Below, piece after piece: positions 49,005 to 58,300 of a stretch of DNA of 64,000 nt. Origin of the DNA: Rhizobiaceae bacterium (GTDB lineage Bacteria; Pseudomonadota; Alphaproteobacteria; Rhizobiales; Rhizobiaceae); NCBI GenBank assembly GCA_028279875.1, contig JANQMU010000034.1, positions 1 to 64,000 on the forward strand, read 5' to 3'. Both the position numbers and the translations under genes were made by a program. Below the pieces are notes generated by a model. It saw nothing but the letters and a program-made list of their open reading frames with translations. It ran no database searches and had not been told where the DNA came from. How positions within the stretch are numbered: position 1 is the first letter of the stretch; each line of letters starts with the position of its first letter.

Positions 49005-50841
49005 TGCGATGAAACCGGCGATCGTCATCCTCAACTCGTCTTCCGCGGCATTGGCACACACCATTGCCGCCGCGATCGGCGGCGCAGTTCACGGATTGTC
49101 CGGCCGGGTCGAGCGGGCGGATATCCGGTTCGATGCCGCCGGCGATCACATCCGGGCGCTGTTCGCGGAGGGTCGGGCGATCATCGCGGTGATGGCGAGT
49201 GGTGCGCTGATCCGCATCCTTGCGCCCGTGCTTTCCGACAAGGCCGGTGAACCGCCGGTGCTTGCGGTGTCGGAAGACGGCGCCAGTGTCGTACCGCTGC
49301 TCGGCGGCCATCACGGCGCCAATGATCTGGCGGCGGCCATTGCCGAGGCGTTGAACGGACATGCAGCCGTCACCACGGCGGGCGATGTCCGTTTCGGTGT
49401 GGCGCTGGACTCGCCTCCGGCCGGGTTTGTTCTGACCAATCCGGCGGCGGCGAAGGGCGTAATGGCGGACCTTCTGTCGGGGGCATCGGCACGGCTGGCT
49501 GGCGAGGCGGACTGGCTGCGTCATTCGGCGATTCCGTTCGCGGAAGACGGAGCGGTGTGTCTGCGGATCACGGAGGCGTTGCACGACCCCGCGGACCATG
49601 AACTGGTCTATGCGCCGCAGACTCTGTGCCTGGGGATCGGCTGCGAGCGTGGCGCGGCGGCCGGCGAGGTCATCGGCCTTGTCGAACAGACGCTGCGCGA
49701 GGCGGGCCTTGCGCCTCAGGCGCTCGCCGGTGTGTTTTCCATCGATCTCAAATCCGATGAGCCGGCGGTCCATGCGGTTGCCGATCATTTCGGCGTTGCG
49801 GCGCGGTTCTTCGAAGCGGAAGTTCTGGAAGCCGAGCGGAGCCGGTTGGCCAACCCGTCGGATATCGTGTTTGCCGAGGTCGGCTGTCATGGCGTTGCCG
49901 AGGGCGCAGCGCTGGCCGCCAGCGGAGGCGACGGCGTGCTGATCGTCCCGAAACGAAAGTCGAAGCGCGCGACCTGCGCGATCGCCCGCGCGGACCGGCC
50001 GATCGATGCCGAAGGGGTCGGACGTGCGCGGGGGATGCTCGCCATTGTCGGGATCGGGCCGGGCCAGGCGGACTGGCGCTCGCCGGAGGTGACTGCCCTG
50101 GTGTCGCGTTCCACCGATCTCGTGGGCTATTCGCTCTATCTCGATCTGCTCGGCTCCCTGGCGGATGGAAAGGCCTGCCATGATTTCGATCTGGGGCGGG
50201 AGGAGGAACGGGTCCGCCATGCCATGGAACTCGCAGGGCAGGGGCGTCAGGTATCGCTCGTATGTTCGGGGGACGCCGGCATCTACGCCATGGCGACGCT
50301 GGCCTTTGAATTGCTGGACAAAGCGGGGCCGGAGGATGGGTTGAGCGATGCGGCCCGACGCATCGAACTCGCGGTTTCGCCGGGCATATCAGCGCTGCAG
50401 GCCGCCGCTGCCCGCGCCGGCGCGCCGCTGGGACATGATTTCTGCACCATATCGCTGTCCGACCTGCTGACCCCGTGGGAAGACATCCGCCGCCGTATCG
50501 TGGCGGCGGGCGAGGGCGATTTCGTCATCGCCTTCTACAATCCGGTCTCGAGGCGCCGGCGCACCCAGCTTGCCTTTGCACGCCATGAATTGCTGCGCCA
50601 CAGGCCGCGCGACACGCCGGTGATCCTTGCCGCCAATCTCGGGCGGGCGGGCGAAACGCTGCGCATCGTGCCGTTGCACGCCCTCGATGTCGACGATGTC
50701 GATATGCTGACGGTCGTGATTGTCGGCTCGTCGCAAACTCGCACGGTGGCGACCGGTGAAGGGCGGGTGTGGGTCTACACGCCGCGCGGCTACGCCGCCA
50801 AGCCGGGAACGGTGATCGAAACCCGCGAGGTGCGCGCATGA
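48997..50841 (+). CDS. cobJ: CbiG-CobJ fusion: cobalt-precorrin-5A hydrolase-like + precorrin-3B C17-methyltransferase
   Basis: 614 residues from the ATG at 48997; an ATG at 49009 is an alternative. Residues ~1-340 are CbiG-like, with VMASGALIRILAPVLSDKAGEPPVLAVSEDG, PLLGGHHGAN, then CLGIGCERGAAAGEV and the C-terminal CbiG/CobE-type region. Residues ~346-614 are a CobJ-type methylase (LAIVGIGPGQADWRSPEV; VCSGDAGIYAMATL; VSPGISALQAAAARAGAPLGHDFC). CobJ adds the C-17 methyl group and contracts the ring. The CbiG part belongs to the anaerobic-type pathway, where it opens the lactone and loses acetaldehyde, so the fusion signals a mixed route. Confidence 0.9.
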   Translation: MNSAMKPAIVILNSSSAALAHTIAAAIGGAVHGLSGRVERADIRFDAAGDHIRALFAEGRAIIAVMASGALIRILAPVLSDKAGEPPVLAVSEDGASVVPLLGGHHGANDLAAAIAEALNGHAAVTTAGDVRFGVALDSPPAGFVLTNPAAAKGVMADLLSGASARLAGEADWLRHSAIPFAEDGAVCLRITEALHDPADHELVYAPQTLCLGIGCERGAAAGEVIGLVEQTLREAGLAPQALAGVFSIDLKSDEPAVHAVADHFGVAARFFEAEVLEAERSRLANPSDIVFAEVGCHGVAEGAALAASGGDGVLIVPKRKSKRATCAIARADRPIDAEGVGRARGMLAIVGIGPGQADWRSPEVTALVSRSTDLVGYSLYLDLLGSLADGKACHDFDLGREEERVRHAMELAGQGRQVSLVCSGDAGIYAMATLAFELLDKAGPEDGLSDAARRIELAVSPGISALQAAAARAGAPLGHDFCTISLSDLLTPWEDIRRRIVAAGEGDFVIAFYNPVSRRRRTQLAFARHELLRHRPRDTPVILAANLGRAGETLRIVPLHALDVDDVDMLTVVIVGSSQTRTVATGEGRVWVYTPRGYAAKPGTVIETREVRA

Positions 50842-51620
50842 CCGTCTATTTCATCGGGGCCGGCCCCGGAGCCGCCGACCTCATCACCGTGCGCGGCCTG
50901 CGCCTGATCGAAACATGTCCGGTCTGCCTCTATGCCGGATCGCTGGTGCCGGCGGAGATCGTCGCCGCGGCGCCGGCTGATGCGCTGGTGATGGACACCG
51001 CGCCGATGCATCTCGATCTGATCGTCGACGAAATGGAAAAGGCCGCGCGCGCCGGCAAGGATGTCGCCCGGGTCCATTCCGGCGATCCGTCCATCTATGG
51101 CGCCATCGCCGAGCAGATGCGGCGTCTCGATACGCTCGATATCGATTACGAGGTGGTGCCGGGCGTCCCGGCCTTTGCCGGCGTGGCGGCGAAGCTGAAG
51201 ACCGAGCTGACCCTGCCAGAGATTGCCCAGACCGTGATTATCACGCGCACGGCGATGAAGGCCTCTGCCATGCCCGACAGGGAAAGCCTGGACATCCTCG
51301 GACGGTCGGGCGCGACCCTCGCCATCCATCTGTCGATCCGCAATCTCGACCATGTCCGCAATGCGCTGGCACCGCATTATGGAGAGGACTGCCCGGTGGT
51401 GGTCGCCTATCGGGCGACCTGGCCGGACGAACTGTATATCCGCACGACCCTTGCCGACATGAAACGGGAGGTGCGCAAGGCCAAGCTGACCCGTACCGCG
51501 CTGATCATGGTTGGCCGCGTCTTCGGTGATGCGGACTATCGCGATTCCGCACTCTACGATGCCGATCACACGCATGTGCTGCGCAACGCCGGCAAGAAAA
51601 AGAAACCGGTGGGAGCTTAG
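50838..51620 (+). CDS. cobM: Precorrin-4 C11-methyltransferase
   Basis: 260 residues from the ATG at 50838 (four-base overlap with cobJ). It is a tetrapyrrole methylase with FIGAGPGAADLITVRGLRL, VARVHSGDPSIYGAIAEQM and VVPGVPAFAGVAAKL. It methylates C-11. The Lys-rich C-terminus (KKKKPVGA) is short. It ends four bases inside the convergent cobK gene. Confidence 0.95.
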   Translation: MTVYFIGAGPGAADLITVRGLRLIETCPVCLYAGSLVPAEIVAAAPADALVMDTAPMHLDLIVDEMEKAARAGKDVARVHSGDPSIYGAIAEQMRRLDTLDIDYEVVPGVPAFAGVAAKLKTELTLPEIAQTVIITRTAMKASAMPDRESLDILGRSGATLAIHLSIRNLDHVRNALAPHYGEDCPVVVAYRATWPDELYIRTTLADMKREVRKAKLTRTALIMVGRVFGDADYRDSALYDADHTHVLRNAGKKKKPVGA

Positions 51621-52333
51621 CCGATGGCCACCACCACTTCATCGACCGTGGCGAAGGGCTTTCCTGCCGGACTGCCGGGCCGCTCGAGCATGATCACCGG
51701 AACGGACAGGCGGCGCGCCGCCTCGATCTTCGCATATGATGCCTGTCCGCCGGCGTTGCGGCACACCAGATGGCTGATTGCACGGGATCGCAGCAGGTCA
51801 ACTTCTTCGGCAAGGCTGCCCGGTTTTCCGAGAATGAGTTCGCATGAGCGAAAGGGCAACGCACCGGCCGGCGGGTCGACCATGCGGATCACGAAATGGA
51901 CATCCTCCCGGGCAGCGAAGACGTCTATATGCTGGCGGCCAAGCGCCAGAAAAGCGCGGGCCGATGGTGGCAGTTGCGCACGGGCCTCCTCGAGCGTCAC
52001 CACGGACCGCCAATCGTCGCCGCTGATCGGGGTCCAGGGTGCCCTGACGAGTGACATCAGGGGGGTGCCAGTCCGCCGCGACGCCTGTGCTGCGTTGGCG
52101 GATATGGTTTCGGCAAACGGATGGGTGGCATCGATCAGCAGATCGATCTCCGCTTTCGCCAAAAAAGATGACAGGCCGTCGACCCCTCCGAAACCGCCGA
52201 TACGGGTCTCACCGGCCGGCGGGTGCGGATTGACTGTGCGTCCGGCAAGGGATGTGATGATTTTCAGGTCGCGGCGGCCCGCAAGCCGCCCTGCGAGGTC
52301 CGCCGCTTCTGCGGTACCGCCCAAAATCAGCAT
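51617..52333 (-). CDS. cobK: Precorrin-6A reductase
   Basis: 238 residues from the ATG at 52333, four bases after the cbiD stop; upstream residues in the open frame are not homologous. The start MLILGGTAEAADLAGRL and the NADPH/substrate segments ATHPFAETISANAAQAS and FLALGRQHIDVF are typical of CobK/CbiJ. It reduces the C18-C19 double bond of precorrin-6A using NADPH. It forms a two-gene minus-strand unit with cbiD, convergent with cobM. Confidence 0.93.
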   Translation of the reverse strand: MLILGGTAEAADLAGRLAGRRDLKIITSLAGRTVNPHPPAGETRIGGFGGVDGLSSFLAKAEIDLLIDATHPFAETISANAAQASRRTGTPLMSLVRAPWTPISGDDWRSVVTLEEARAQLPPSARAFLALGRQHIDVFAAREDVHFVIRMVDPPAGALPFRSCELILGKPGSLAEEVDLLRSRAISHLVCRNAGGQASYAKIEAARRLSVPVIMLERPGSPAGKPFATVDEVVVAIG

Positions 52334-52337
52334 GGTT

Positions 52338-53450
52338 CTACGGGTGTCGGGCAAGGATGTTTCCCTTACGGTCGGTGATGATGACGTCCACCGCAACGGG
52401 CGCGTCACGCAGCGTGTCCTGTGCCGAGGCGGCGGCTTTGCGGGCGATGATCGGGGCGAGTTCAATGCCCTTTTGGTGAGTCAATTCAAGCACTTCAAGC
52501 GCTGTGTTGGCGGACAGAATCAGATCGGTGATCTCCGGACTCTGCTGGCTTTCGGGAACGATGCCGGCAAGAAACGCCATATCGACCTGGCTGCGGCCGG
52601 AGTGAAGATCGAGCGCCCCCTGGGCGAGCTTGGTGAGCTTGGCGAAACCGCCGGCGATGGTCAGCCGGTCGACCGGGTGTTTGCGCAGATATTTCAGCAG
52701 GCCGCCGGCGAAATCGCCCATATCGAGCAGTGCGATATCTGGCAGTTTGAGGATTTTCTGCGCCGCGGCCTCGGATGTCGATCCGGTGGCGCCCAGCACA
52801 TGGGTCAGGCCCGCCGCTCGGGCCACGTCGATGCCGCGATGGATCGAATGGATCCAGGCGGAGCAGGAAAAGGGCTTGACGATCCCGGTGGTGCCGAGAA
52901 TCGACAGGCCGCCAAGGATGCCCAGCCGCGGATTCCAGGTCTTTTCGGCCAGCGCCGCGCCGTCGGGGATGGAAATGGTGATCTCGACATCCGGGGGCAG
53001 GCCGTGTTCGTCGCAGATGGCGTCGACGACCTCGCACATCATCTTGCGCGGAACCGGATTGATGGCCGGCTCGCCGACCGGTACCGGCAGGCCCGCCAGG
53101 GTGACCGTGCCGACGCCGGAGCCGGCGATAAAGCTGACGCCAGTTTCCGGTGGCAGCGGGCGCACCGTGGCAATGATGGTCGCGCCGTGGGTGACGTCCG
53201 GATCGTCGCCGGCGTCCTTGACGATGCCGGCGGATGCGTAACCGTTTCCCAGTGTCTCGAAGGCGAGGGCAAAGGCGGGCCGTTCGCCCTTTGGAAGCGT
53301 GATGACGACCGGGTCCGGAAACTCTCCGGTGACAAGCGCCGTGAGTGCCGCCTTGGTGGCCGCCGTCGCACAGGCGCCGGTCGTCCATCCCCGTCGCAGG
53401 GGCGGGTCGTTTGCGTCCGCGCCGGCACTGGGCTTCGGTTCGTTCATCAT
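52338..53450 (-). CDS. cbiD: Cobalt-precorrin-5B C1-methyltransferase
   Basis: 370 residues from the ATG at 53450 (a second ATG is at 53447). CbiD features are LRRGWTTGACATAATKAAL, the IAGSGVGTVT Gly-rich loop, NPVPRKMM, GTTGIVKPFSCSAWI and the C-terminal TIAGGFAKLTKLAQGALDLHSGR. CbiD does C-1 methylation in the anaerobic-type pathway. No cobF, the aerobic equivalent, occurs in the window, so CbiD probably replaces it together with the CbiG part of CobJ. The start is 52 bases from divergent cobA. Confidence 0.93.
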   Translation of the reverse strand: MMNEPKPSAGADANDPPLRRGWTTGACATAATKAALTALVTGEFPDPVVITLPKGERPAFALAFETLGNGYASAGIVKDAGDDPDVTHGATIIATVRPLPPETGVSFIAGSGVGTVTLAGLPVPVGEPAINPVPRKMMCEVVDAICDEHGLPPDVEITISIPDGAALAEKTWNPRLGILGGLSILGTTGIVKPFSCSAWIHSIHRGIDVARAAGLTHVLGATGSTSEAAAQKILKLPDIALLDMGDFAGGLLKYLRKHPVDRLTIAGGFAKLTKLAQGALDLHSGRSQVDMAFLAGIVPESQQSPEITDLILSANTALEVLELTHQKGIELAPIIARKAAASAQDTLRDAPVAVDVIITDRKGNILARHP

Positions 53451-53502
53451 GCGGTTATAGGCGAGCGGCGATGCCGGCGGAAGGGCGTTTCGGGGGCGTG
53501 CG

Positions 53503-54324
53503 ATGGCTGACGATCTGACCCGCGATCTGGAGCAAATGACGCCCGGCTGCGTCTGGCTGGTGGGCGCCGGGCCCGGTGATCCCGGCCTGCTGACGCTGCA
53601 TGCGGCCAATGCGATCCGCCAGGCCGATGTGATCGTCTATGACGCCCTGGTCAATGCCGCCTGCCTGAAGCTGGCCCGACCCGGCGCGGTTCTGGAATAT
53701 GCCGGCAAACGCGGCGGCAGGCCGTCGGCCAAGCAGCGGGATATCTCCCTGCGGCTGGTGGAACTTGCCAGAGCTGGCCATCGTGTCCTGCGGCTGAAAG
53801 GGGGCGATCCCTTCGTCTTCGGACGCGGCGGCGAGGAGGCGCTGATGCTGGTCAGGCACAATGTGCCGTTTCGCGTGGTGCCCGGCGTGTCGGCCGGGAT
53901 CGGCGGTCTGGCCTATGCGGGCATTCCCGTCACCCACCGCGACATCAATCACAGCGTGACCTTTCTGACCGGACATGATTCCAGTGGCATCGTGCCGGAC
54001 CGGATCGACTGGAAGAGCGTTGCACAGGGATCGCCCGTCATCGTCATGTATATGGCGATGAAACATATCGCGACGATCACCCGTCGCCTGATCGAAGCCG
54101 GTCGCGCGCCGGACGAACCGGTGGCCGTTGTCTGCAATGCAACGACGGATCAGCAGCAGATCGTGGAATCGACGCTGGACAATGCGGAGCGAGACCTGCT
54201 CGCCGCCGGGGTTTCGCCGCCGGCGATTGTCGTGGTTGGCGATGTCGTTCGTCTGCGCCAGTCGCTGGACTGGTTCGGCGATGCGCTCCATATGCCCGAC
54301 GATCAGGATCGAAAACAGGTCTGA
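53503..54324 (+). CDS. cobA: Uroporphyrinogen-III C-methyltransferase
   Basis: 273 residues. It is a SUMT-type methylase without the CysG dehydrogenase/ferrochelatase part: LVGAGPGDPGLLTLHAANAI, LRLKGGDPFVFGRGGEEA, VPGVSAGIGGLAYAGIPVTHR and VMYMAMKHI. It makes precorrin-2 from uroporphyrinogen III, the branch point to corrins and siroheme. It opens the plus-strand unit cobA-cobB-cobC-cobD. Confidence 0.95.
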   Translation: MADDLTRDLEQMTPGCVWLVGAGPGDPGLLTLHAANAIRQADVIVYDALVNAACLKLARPGAVLEYAGKRGGRPSAKQRDISLRLVELARAGHRVLRLKGGDPFVFGRGGEEALMLVRHNVPFRVVPGVSAGIGGLAYAGIPVTHRDINHSVTFLTGHDSSGIVPDRIDWKSVAQGSPVIVMYMAMKHIATITRRLIEAGRAPDEPVAVVCNATTDQQQIVESTLDNAERDLLAAGVSPPAIVVVGDVVRLRQSLDWFGDALHMPDDQDRKQV

Positions 54325-54341
54325 CCGGAGGATGATGGCAC

Positions 54342-55646
54342 ATGAGCGGCCTGCTGATCGCGTCACCCATGTCGGGGTCCGGCAAAACGACTTTCACGCT
54401 GGGGCTTTTGCGGGCCATGCGCAAGCGCGGCGTGGCGCTGGCTCCAGCCAAGGCCGGACCCGATTATATCGATCCGGCTTTTCATGCGGCGGCGAGCGGT
54501 GAGGCCTGTCTCAATTTCGATCCCTGGGGGATGCGCCGCGAATTGCTGACGGCCAATGCCGCCCGAGCGGCGTCGGGCGACCGGATGCTGGTCGTGGAAG
54601 CGATGATGGGGCTGTATGACGGGGCAGCCGATGGCACGGGTTCTGCGGCCGAGCTTGCCGTGCTGCTGAGACTGCCGGTGCTGTTTGTCGTCAATTGCGC
54701 GAAAATGTCCCATTCGGTTGCGGCGCTGGTGGGCGGTTTCAACCAGTTTGATCCGAATGTCATCATCGCCGGCGTTATTCTCAACAGTGTTGCCAGCCCG
54801 CGGCATGAGGCGATGCTGCGTCAGGCTCTTGAGCGAACCGGAGTCCGGGTGGTCGGAGTATTGTATCGCGACGAAGCGCTGCAGCTTCCGGAGCGGCATC
54901 TCGGTCTGGTGCAGGCCGGGGAACATGAGGCGCTTGAACGGTTCATCGACCGGGCGGCGGATCTGGTCGAAAGCCATTGCGATCTCGACGGGTTGCCTGC
55001 CATTGCGGCATCCCTCGGACCGGCCGATTCGGAATCGGATATCGACCGTCTGCCGCCGCCGGGGCAATGTGTGGCGGTGGCGCACGACCTGGCTTTTGCG
55101 TTCTGCTATGAGCACATGCTGATGGGCTGGCGTCTGAACGGCGCGGAAATCCAGCTGTTTTCGCCGCTGGCTGACGAACCGCCACCGAAGGAGGCGGATG
55201 CCGTTTACCTGCCCGGCGGCTATCCGGAATTGCATGGCGGGACGCTTTCGCAAGCCGCCACCTTCAGGGACGGCATGAAAAGGGCGGCCGGTGCCGGCAT
55301 CCCGGTCTATGGCGAGTGCGGCGGCTATATGGTGCTCGGCGAAGGGCTGGTCGATGCCGCCGGTGACCGGCACGAAATGCTTGGCGTGCTGCCGCTGACG
55401 ACCAGTTTCGCCAAGCGTCAACTGCATCTGGGATATCGCCGGCTGAGCCCTGTCAAAGACTTCTTCTGGCCGATGGCACTGACCGCCCATGAGTTCCATT
55501 ACGCGACCATTATCGAAGAAGGGTCGGGCAACCGCCTTTTCGAAGTGGAGGATGCACAGGGCGAGGCGCTTGCGCCTGCCGGCCTGAGGAGGGGATCGGT
55601 GTCCGGGTCGTTCATGCATGTCATCGACATGGCGGCAGGCCGATGA
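54342..55646 (+). CDS. cobB: Hydrogenobyrinic/cobyrinic acid a,c-diamide synthase
   Basis: 434 residues. The ATPase domain begins LIASPMSGSGKTTFTLGLLRAM (P-loop), with KAGPDYIDPAFH and VEAMMGLYDG. The C-terminal glutamine amidotransferase domain has the nucleophile Cys in VYGECGGYMVLGEGL near residue 326 and a late His region (HEFHYATI). It amidates the a and c carboxylates using glutamine and ATP. Its stop overlaps cobC. Confidence 0.95.
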   Translation: MSGLLIASPMSGSGKTTFTLGLLRAMRKRGVALAPAKAGPDYIDPAFHAAASGEACLNFDPWGMRRELLTANAARAASGDRMLVVEAMMGLYDGAADGTGSAAELAVLLRLPVLFVVNCAKMSHSVAALVGGFNQFDPNVIIAGVILNSVASPRHEAMLRQALERTGVRVVGVLYRDEALQLPERHLGLVQAGEHEALERFIDRAADLVESHCDLDGLPAIAASLGPADSESDIDRLPPPGQCVAVAHDLAFAFCYEHMLMGWRLNGAEIQLFSPLADEPPPKEADAVYLPGGYPELHGGTLSQAATFRDGMKRAAGAGIPVYGECGGYMVLGEGLVDAAGDRHEMLGVLPLTTSFAKRQLHLGYRRLSPVKDFFWPMALTAHEFHYATIIEEGSGNRLFEVEDAQGEALAPAGLRRGSVSGSFMHVIDMAAGR

Positions 55647-56659
55647 GGGCGGACCGGGCCGTTGCGCGTGTTGCGCATGGCGGTGCCCTGACCGCGGCCT
55701 GCGCCCGGTTCGGCGGCGCGCCGGAAGACTGGTTGGACCTGTCGACCGGGATCAATACGCGGGCCGTCGCCTTGCCGGTAATTCCGGCTTCCGTCTGGCA
55801 GCGCCTGCCGGATGCACAATTGTCGGACGATGCCAGCCGCGCCGCGGCGGGCTTTTACGGCGTTTCCTCGGGCGTGGACCCGCTGCCGGTGGCCGGCGTG
55901 CAAAGCGCCATCCAGGTGCTGCCGTCGGTAACCGAGGGGCCGGTCGCCATCGTCGGGCCGACCTATGAGGAATATCGGCTTTGTTTTGAGCGGGCCGGCC
56001 GTCCCGTCGAGATGATAGCCGACCTGTCCGCGGTGGGCCCGGTCCACCGCTTGGTCATTGTCGTCAATCCCAACAATCCCGATGGCCGGACTTATCGGCC
56101 GCAGGATGTGCTGGATCTTGCGACAAAACTGGCGGCGCGGGATGGCGTTCTCATCGTCGATGAGGCCTTTGCCGACCTAAGGCCCGACATCAGCGTTGCC
56201 GCACAGGCGGGACGGCAACCGGGCCTGGTCGTGTTGCGGTCTTTCGGCAAGTTTTTCGGACTGGCGGGTCTGCGTCTCGGCTTCGTCCTGGCGGAAGCGG
56301 GATTTTCGCGCCGGATGGCCGGTCTGCTCGGGCCGTGGCCCGTGTCGGGGCCGGCGCTTGCGGTCGCCCGGTCCGTGCTGCGCGACAGCCACCTGGTCAG
56401 TTCCGTCTCCGAGCAGATTGCCGAGCGCCGCAAGGCGCTTGCAGTGGTGCTGCAGAATGCCGGTCTATCAATCGCCGGCGGAACGGATTTGTTCCTGCTG
56501 GCCGATCATGGCGAGGCGCAGAAGGTCCATCTGGCGCTTTGCCGCCAGCATATTCTGACACGCGTCTTCGATTACCGGTGCAACTGGATCCGCTTCGGGC
56601 TCTGCCCGGATATCGGGTCCGACCAGCGGCTCGGTCGCGCCCTTGCGGCCATCGATTGA
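55643..56659 (+). CDS. cobC: Threonine-phosphate decarboxylase
   Basis: 338 residues, ATG at 55643 overlapping cobB by four bases. It is a fold-type I PLP enzyme related to histidinol-phosphate aminotransferase: DWLDLSTGINTRAV, IVVNPNNPDGRTY, the Asp-containing VLIVDEAFADLRP and the PLP-lysine region RSFGKFFGLAGLRLGF. It supplies the aminopropanol-phosphate arm for cobinamide. The next gene makes the product it feeds. Confidence 0.93.
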   Translation: MRADRAVARVAHGGALTAACARFGGAPEDWLDLSTGINTRAVALPVIPASVWQRLPDAQLSDDASRAAAGFYGVSSGVDPLPVAGVQSAIQVLPSVTEGPVAIVGPTYEEYRLCFERAGRPVEMIADLSAVGPVHRLVIVVNPNNPDGRTYRPQDVLDLATKLAARDGVLIVDEAFADLRPDISVAAQAGRQPGLVVLRSFGKFFGLAGLRLGFVLAEAGFSRRMAGLLGPWPVSGPALAVARSVLRDSHLVSSVSEQIAERRKALAVVLQNAGLSIAGGTDLFLLADHGEAQKVHLALCRQHILTRVFDYRCNWIRFGLCPDIGSDQRLGRALAAID

Positions 56660-56671
56660 CGCGGCCGGCCG

Positions 56672-57655
56672 ATGGAGCATTATCTTCCCGTCCTGTTCCT
56701 TGCCCTGCTGGCCGATCGCCTGATTGGCGATCCCGACTGGATGTGGCGCCGAATTCCGCACCCGGTGGTTCTTTTTGGCCATGCCATTGGCGCCCTGGAT
56801 GCCGCCTTCAATCGCGAGCGGGACCAGCCGGCAACCCGCCGGGCCCGGGGCGCGGCGGTGCTGGCGGTCCTGCTCATTTTGAGTGTCTTTGTCGGGGCCT
56901 TGCTGTCAGCGCTCCTCGAGGAACTGGGTTTGGTCGGTTTCGTCGCCGAGGCAGCCATTGTCGCGGTCTTCCTGGCGCAACGGAGCCTGGCCGAGCATGT
57001 CTCGGCCGTTGCGTCCGGGTTGAGGGGCGAAGGCATCTCGGGCGGCCGGCGTGCCGTTGCCAGAATTGTCGGGCGTGATCCGGACCGGCTCGACGGGGCC
57101 GGCATCTGCCGGGCGGCGATCGAGAGCCTTGCGGAGAATTTCGCTGATGGCGTCGTTGCGCCGGCACTGTGGTACGCGCTGTTCGGCCTGCCGGGACTGC
57201 TTGCTTACAAGATGCTCAACACCGCCGATTCGATGATCGGTCACCGGACTGCGCGGCATCAGGATTTCGGTTGGGCGGCGGCACGGCTGGACGATGCCGC
57301 GAACTGGCCGGCGGCACGGCTCTCGGCGCTGCTCATCGCGCTCGCTGCATGGGGCCGATCCGGATGGCAGGCTGCCATGCGTGCGCTCAATGCCGCGTTT
57401 CGCGATGCCGGCCTCCACCGCTCGCCGAATGCCGGCTGGCCGGAATGCGCCATGGCCGGAGCCCTGCGCCTGTCGCTGGCCGGTGAGCGGGTCTATGCCG
57501 AGGTCGTCGTGCGCGAGCCGCGCCTCAATGCGGCGGGCCGGTTTGCAGCAACCGCCGCCGATATCGACAGGGCAATCGGGCTGTTTTGGGCAAGCTGCAA
57601 CGCGCTGGCCGTTTTGGTTTTGGGCCTGATTTTTATTTTCGTCGCCCTGTGCTGA
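56672..57655 (+). CDS. cobD: Adenosylcobinamide-phosphate synthase (CbiB family)
   Basis: 327 residues, an integral membrane protein of the CbiB/CobD family. Marks are LFLALLADRLIGDPDWMWRRIPHPVVLFG at the N-terminus, the cytoplasmic IESLAENFADGVVAPALWY and YKMLNTADSMIGHRT. It joins adenosylcobyric acid to aminopropanol phosphate. It ends the cobA-cobB-cobC-cobD unit. Confidence 0.95.
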   Translation: MEHYLPVLFLALLADRLIGDPDWMWRRIPHPVVLFGHAIGALDAAFNRERDQPATRRARGAAVLAVLLILSVFVGALLSALLEELGLVGFVAEAAIVAVFLAQRSLAEHVSAVASGLRGEGISGGRRAVARIVGRDPDRLDGAGICRAAIESLAENFADGVVAPALWYALFGLPGLLAYKMLNTADSMIGHRTARHQDFGWAAARLDDAANWPAARLSALLIALAAWGRSGWQAAMRALNAAFRDAGLHRSPNAGWPECAMAGALRLSLAGERVYAEVVVREPRLNAAGRFAATAADIDRAIGLFWASCNALAVLVLGLIFIFVALC

Positions 57656-57835
57656 GGGCGTGCTCCGACATTACAGTGTTGATACCGTTTCAAAAATGCG
57701 ATCGGGATGATACTGTCAAAAATTGGCGTTTTGTGCGGTCTATGGGACGGCTGCCGGGGCGCTCTGATCAGGTGGGGATAATTCAGAGATTGGAACCGGT
57801 GGCCGATACCCAACCGGTTCCAAACCGGAGGGACA

Positions 57836-58267
57836 ATGAAACGTCTTCTTATTGCGTTGCTGCTGAGCCTGGCGGTCATACCGCTGCAGACCGTTGGCGC
57901 GAAGGCCGTCAATTTGACGGCACGCATCGACATCTCGCAACAGACCATGGTGGTGACCCATCGTGGCCAGGTCAAATATCGATGGAAAGTATCGACCGGT
58001 CGTCGCGGCTACTACACGCCGACCGGAACCTACAGCCCGAAATGGCTGTCTCGACACCATAGGTCGCGCAAATACAACAATGCGCCGATGCCCTATGCGA
58101 TCTTCTTTCGCGGCGGCTATGCGGTGCACGGAACGGACGACCTCAAACGGCTCGGCCGGCCCGCGTCGCACGGGTGTGTGCGTCTCGATCCGAAACACGC
58201 GGCGACGCTGTTTTCGCTGGTCCAGCGGGAAGGCTTCCAGAACACGCGGATCATCATCACCCAGTAA
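57836..58267 (+). CDS. L,D-transpeptidase (YkuD domain)
   Basis: 143 residues with a signal peptide of about 22 residues (RLLIALLLSLAVIPLQTVGA). The YkuD catalytic motif is complete: His in YAVHGTDD and HGCVRL with the nucleophile Cys (SHGCVRLDP). It is a short periplasmic enzyme that forms 3-3 cross-links in peptidoglycan or attaches proteins to it. GGAGG precedes the ATG. It is a single gene with its own 180-base upstream spacer. Confidence 0.92.
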   Translation: MKRLLIALLLSLAVIPLQTVGAKAVNLTARIDISQQTMVVTHRGQVKYRWKVSTGRRGYYTPTGTYSPKWLSRHHRSRKYNNAPMPYAIFFRGGYAVHGTDDLKRLGRPASHGCVRLDPKHAATLFSLVQREGFQNTRIIITQ

Positions 58268-58274
58268 AGCGATC

Positions 58275-58298
58275 CGGCGCGCCCCCCGCGGCGCGCCG
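58275..58298. terminator. Bidirectional hairpin between L,D-transpeptidase and lpxXL
   Basis: CGGCGCGCC (58275-58283) and GGCGCGCCG (58290-58298) make a 9-bp GC stem with a C-rich six-base loop, followed by TTTC on the plus strand. It lies between the ends of two convergent genes, the expected place for a shared terminator. Confidence 0.6.
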
Positions 58299-58300
58299 TT

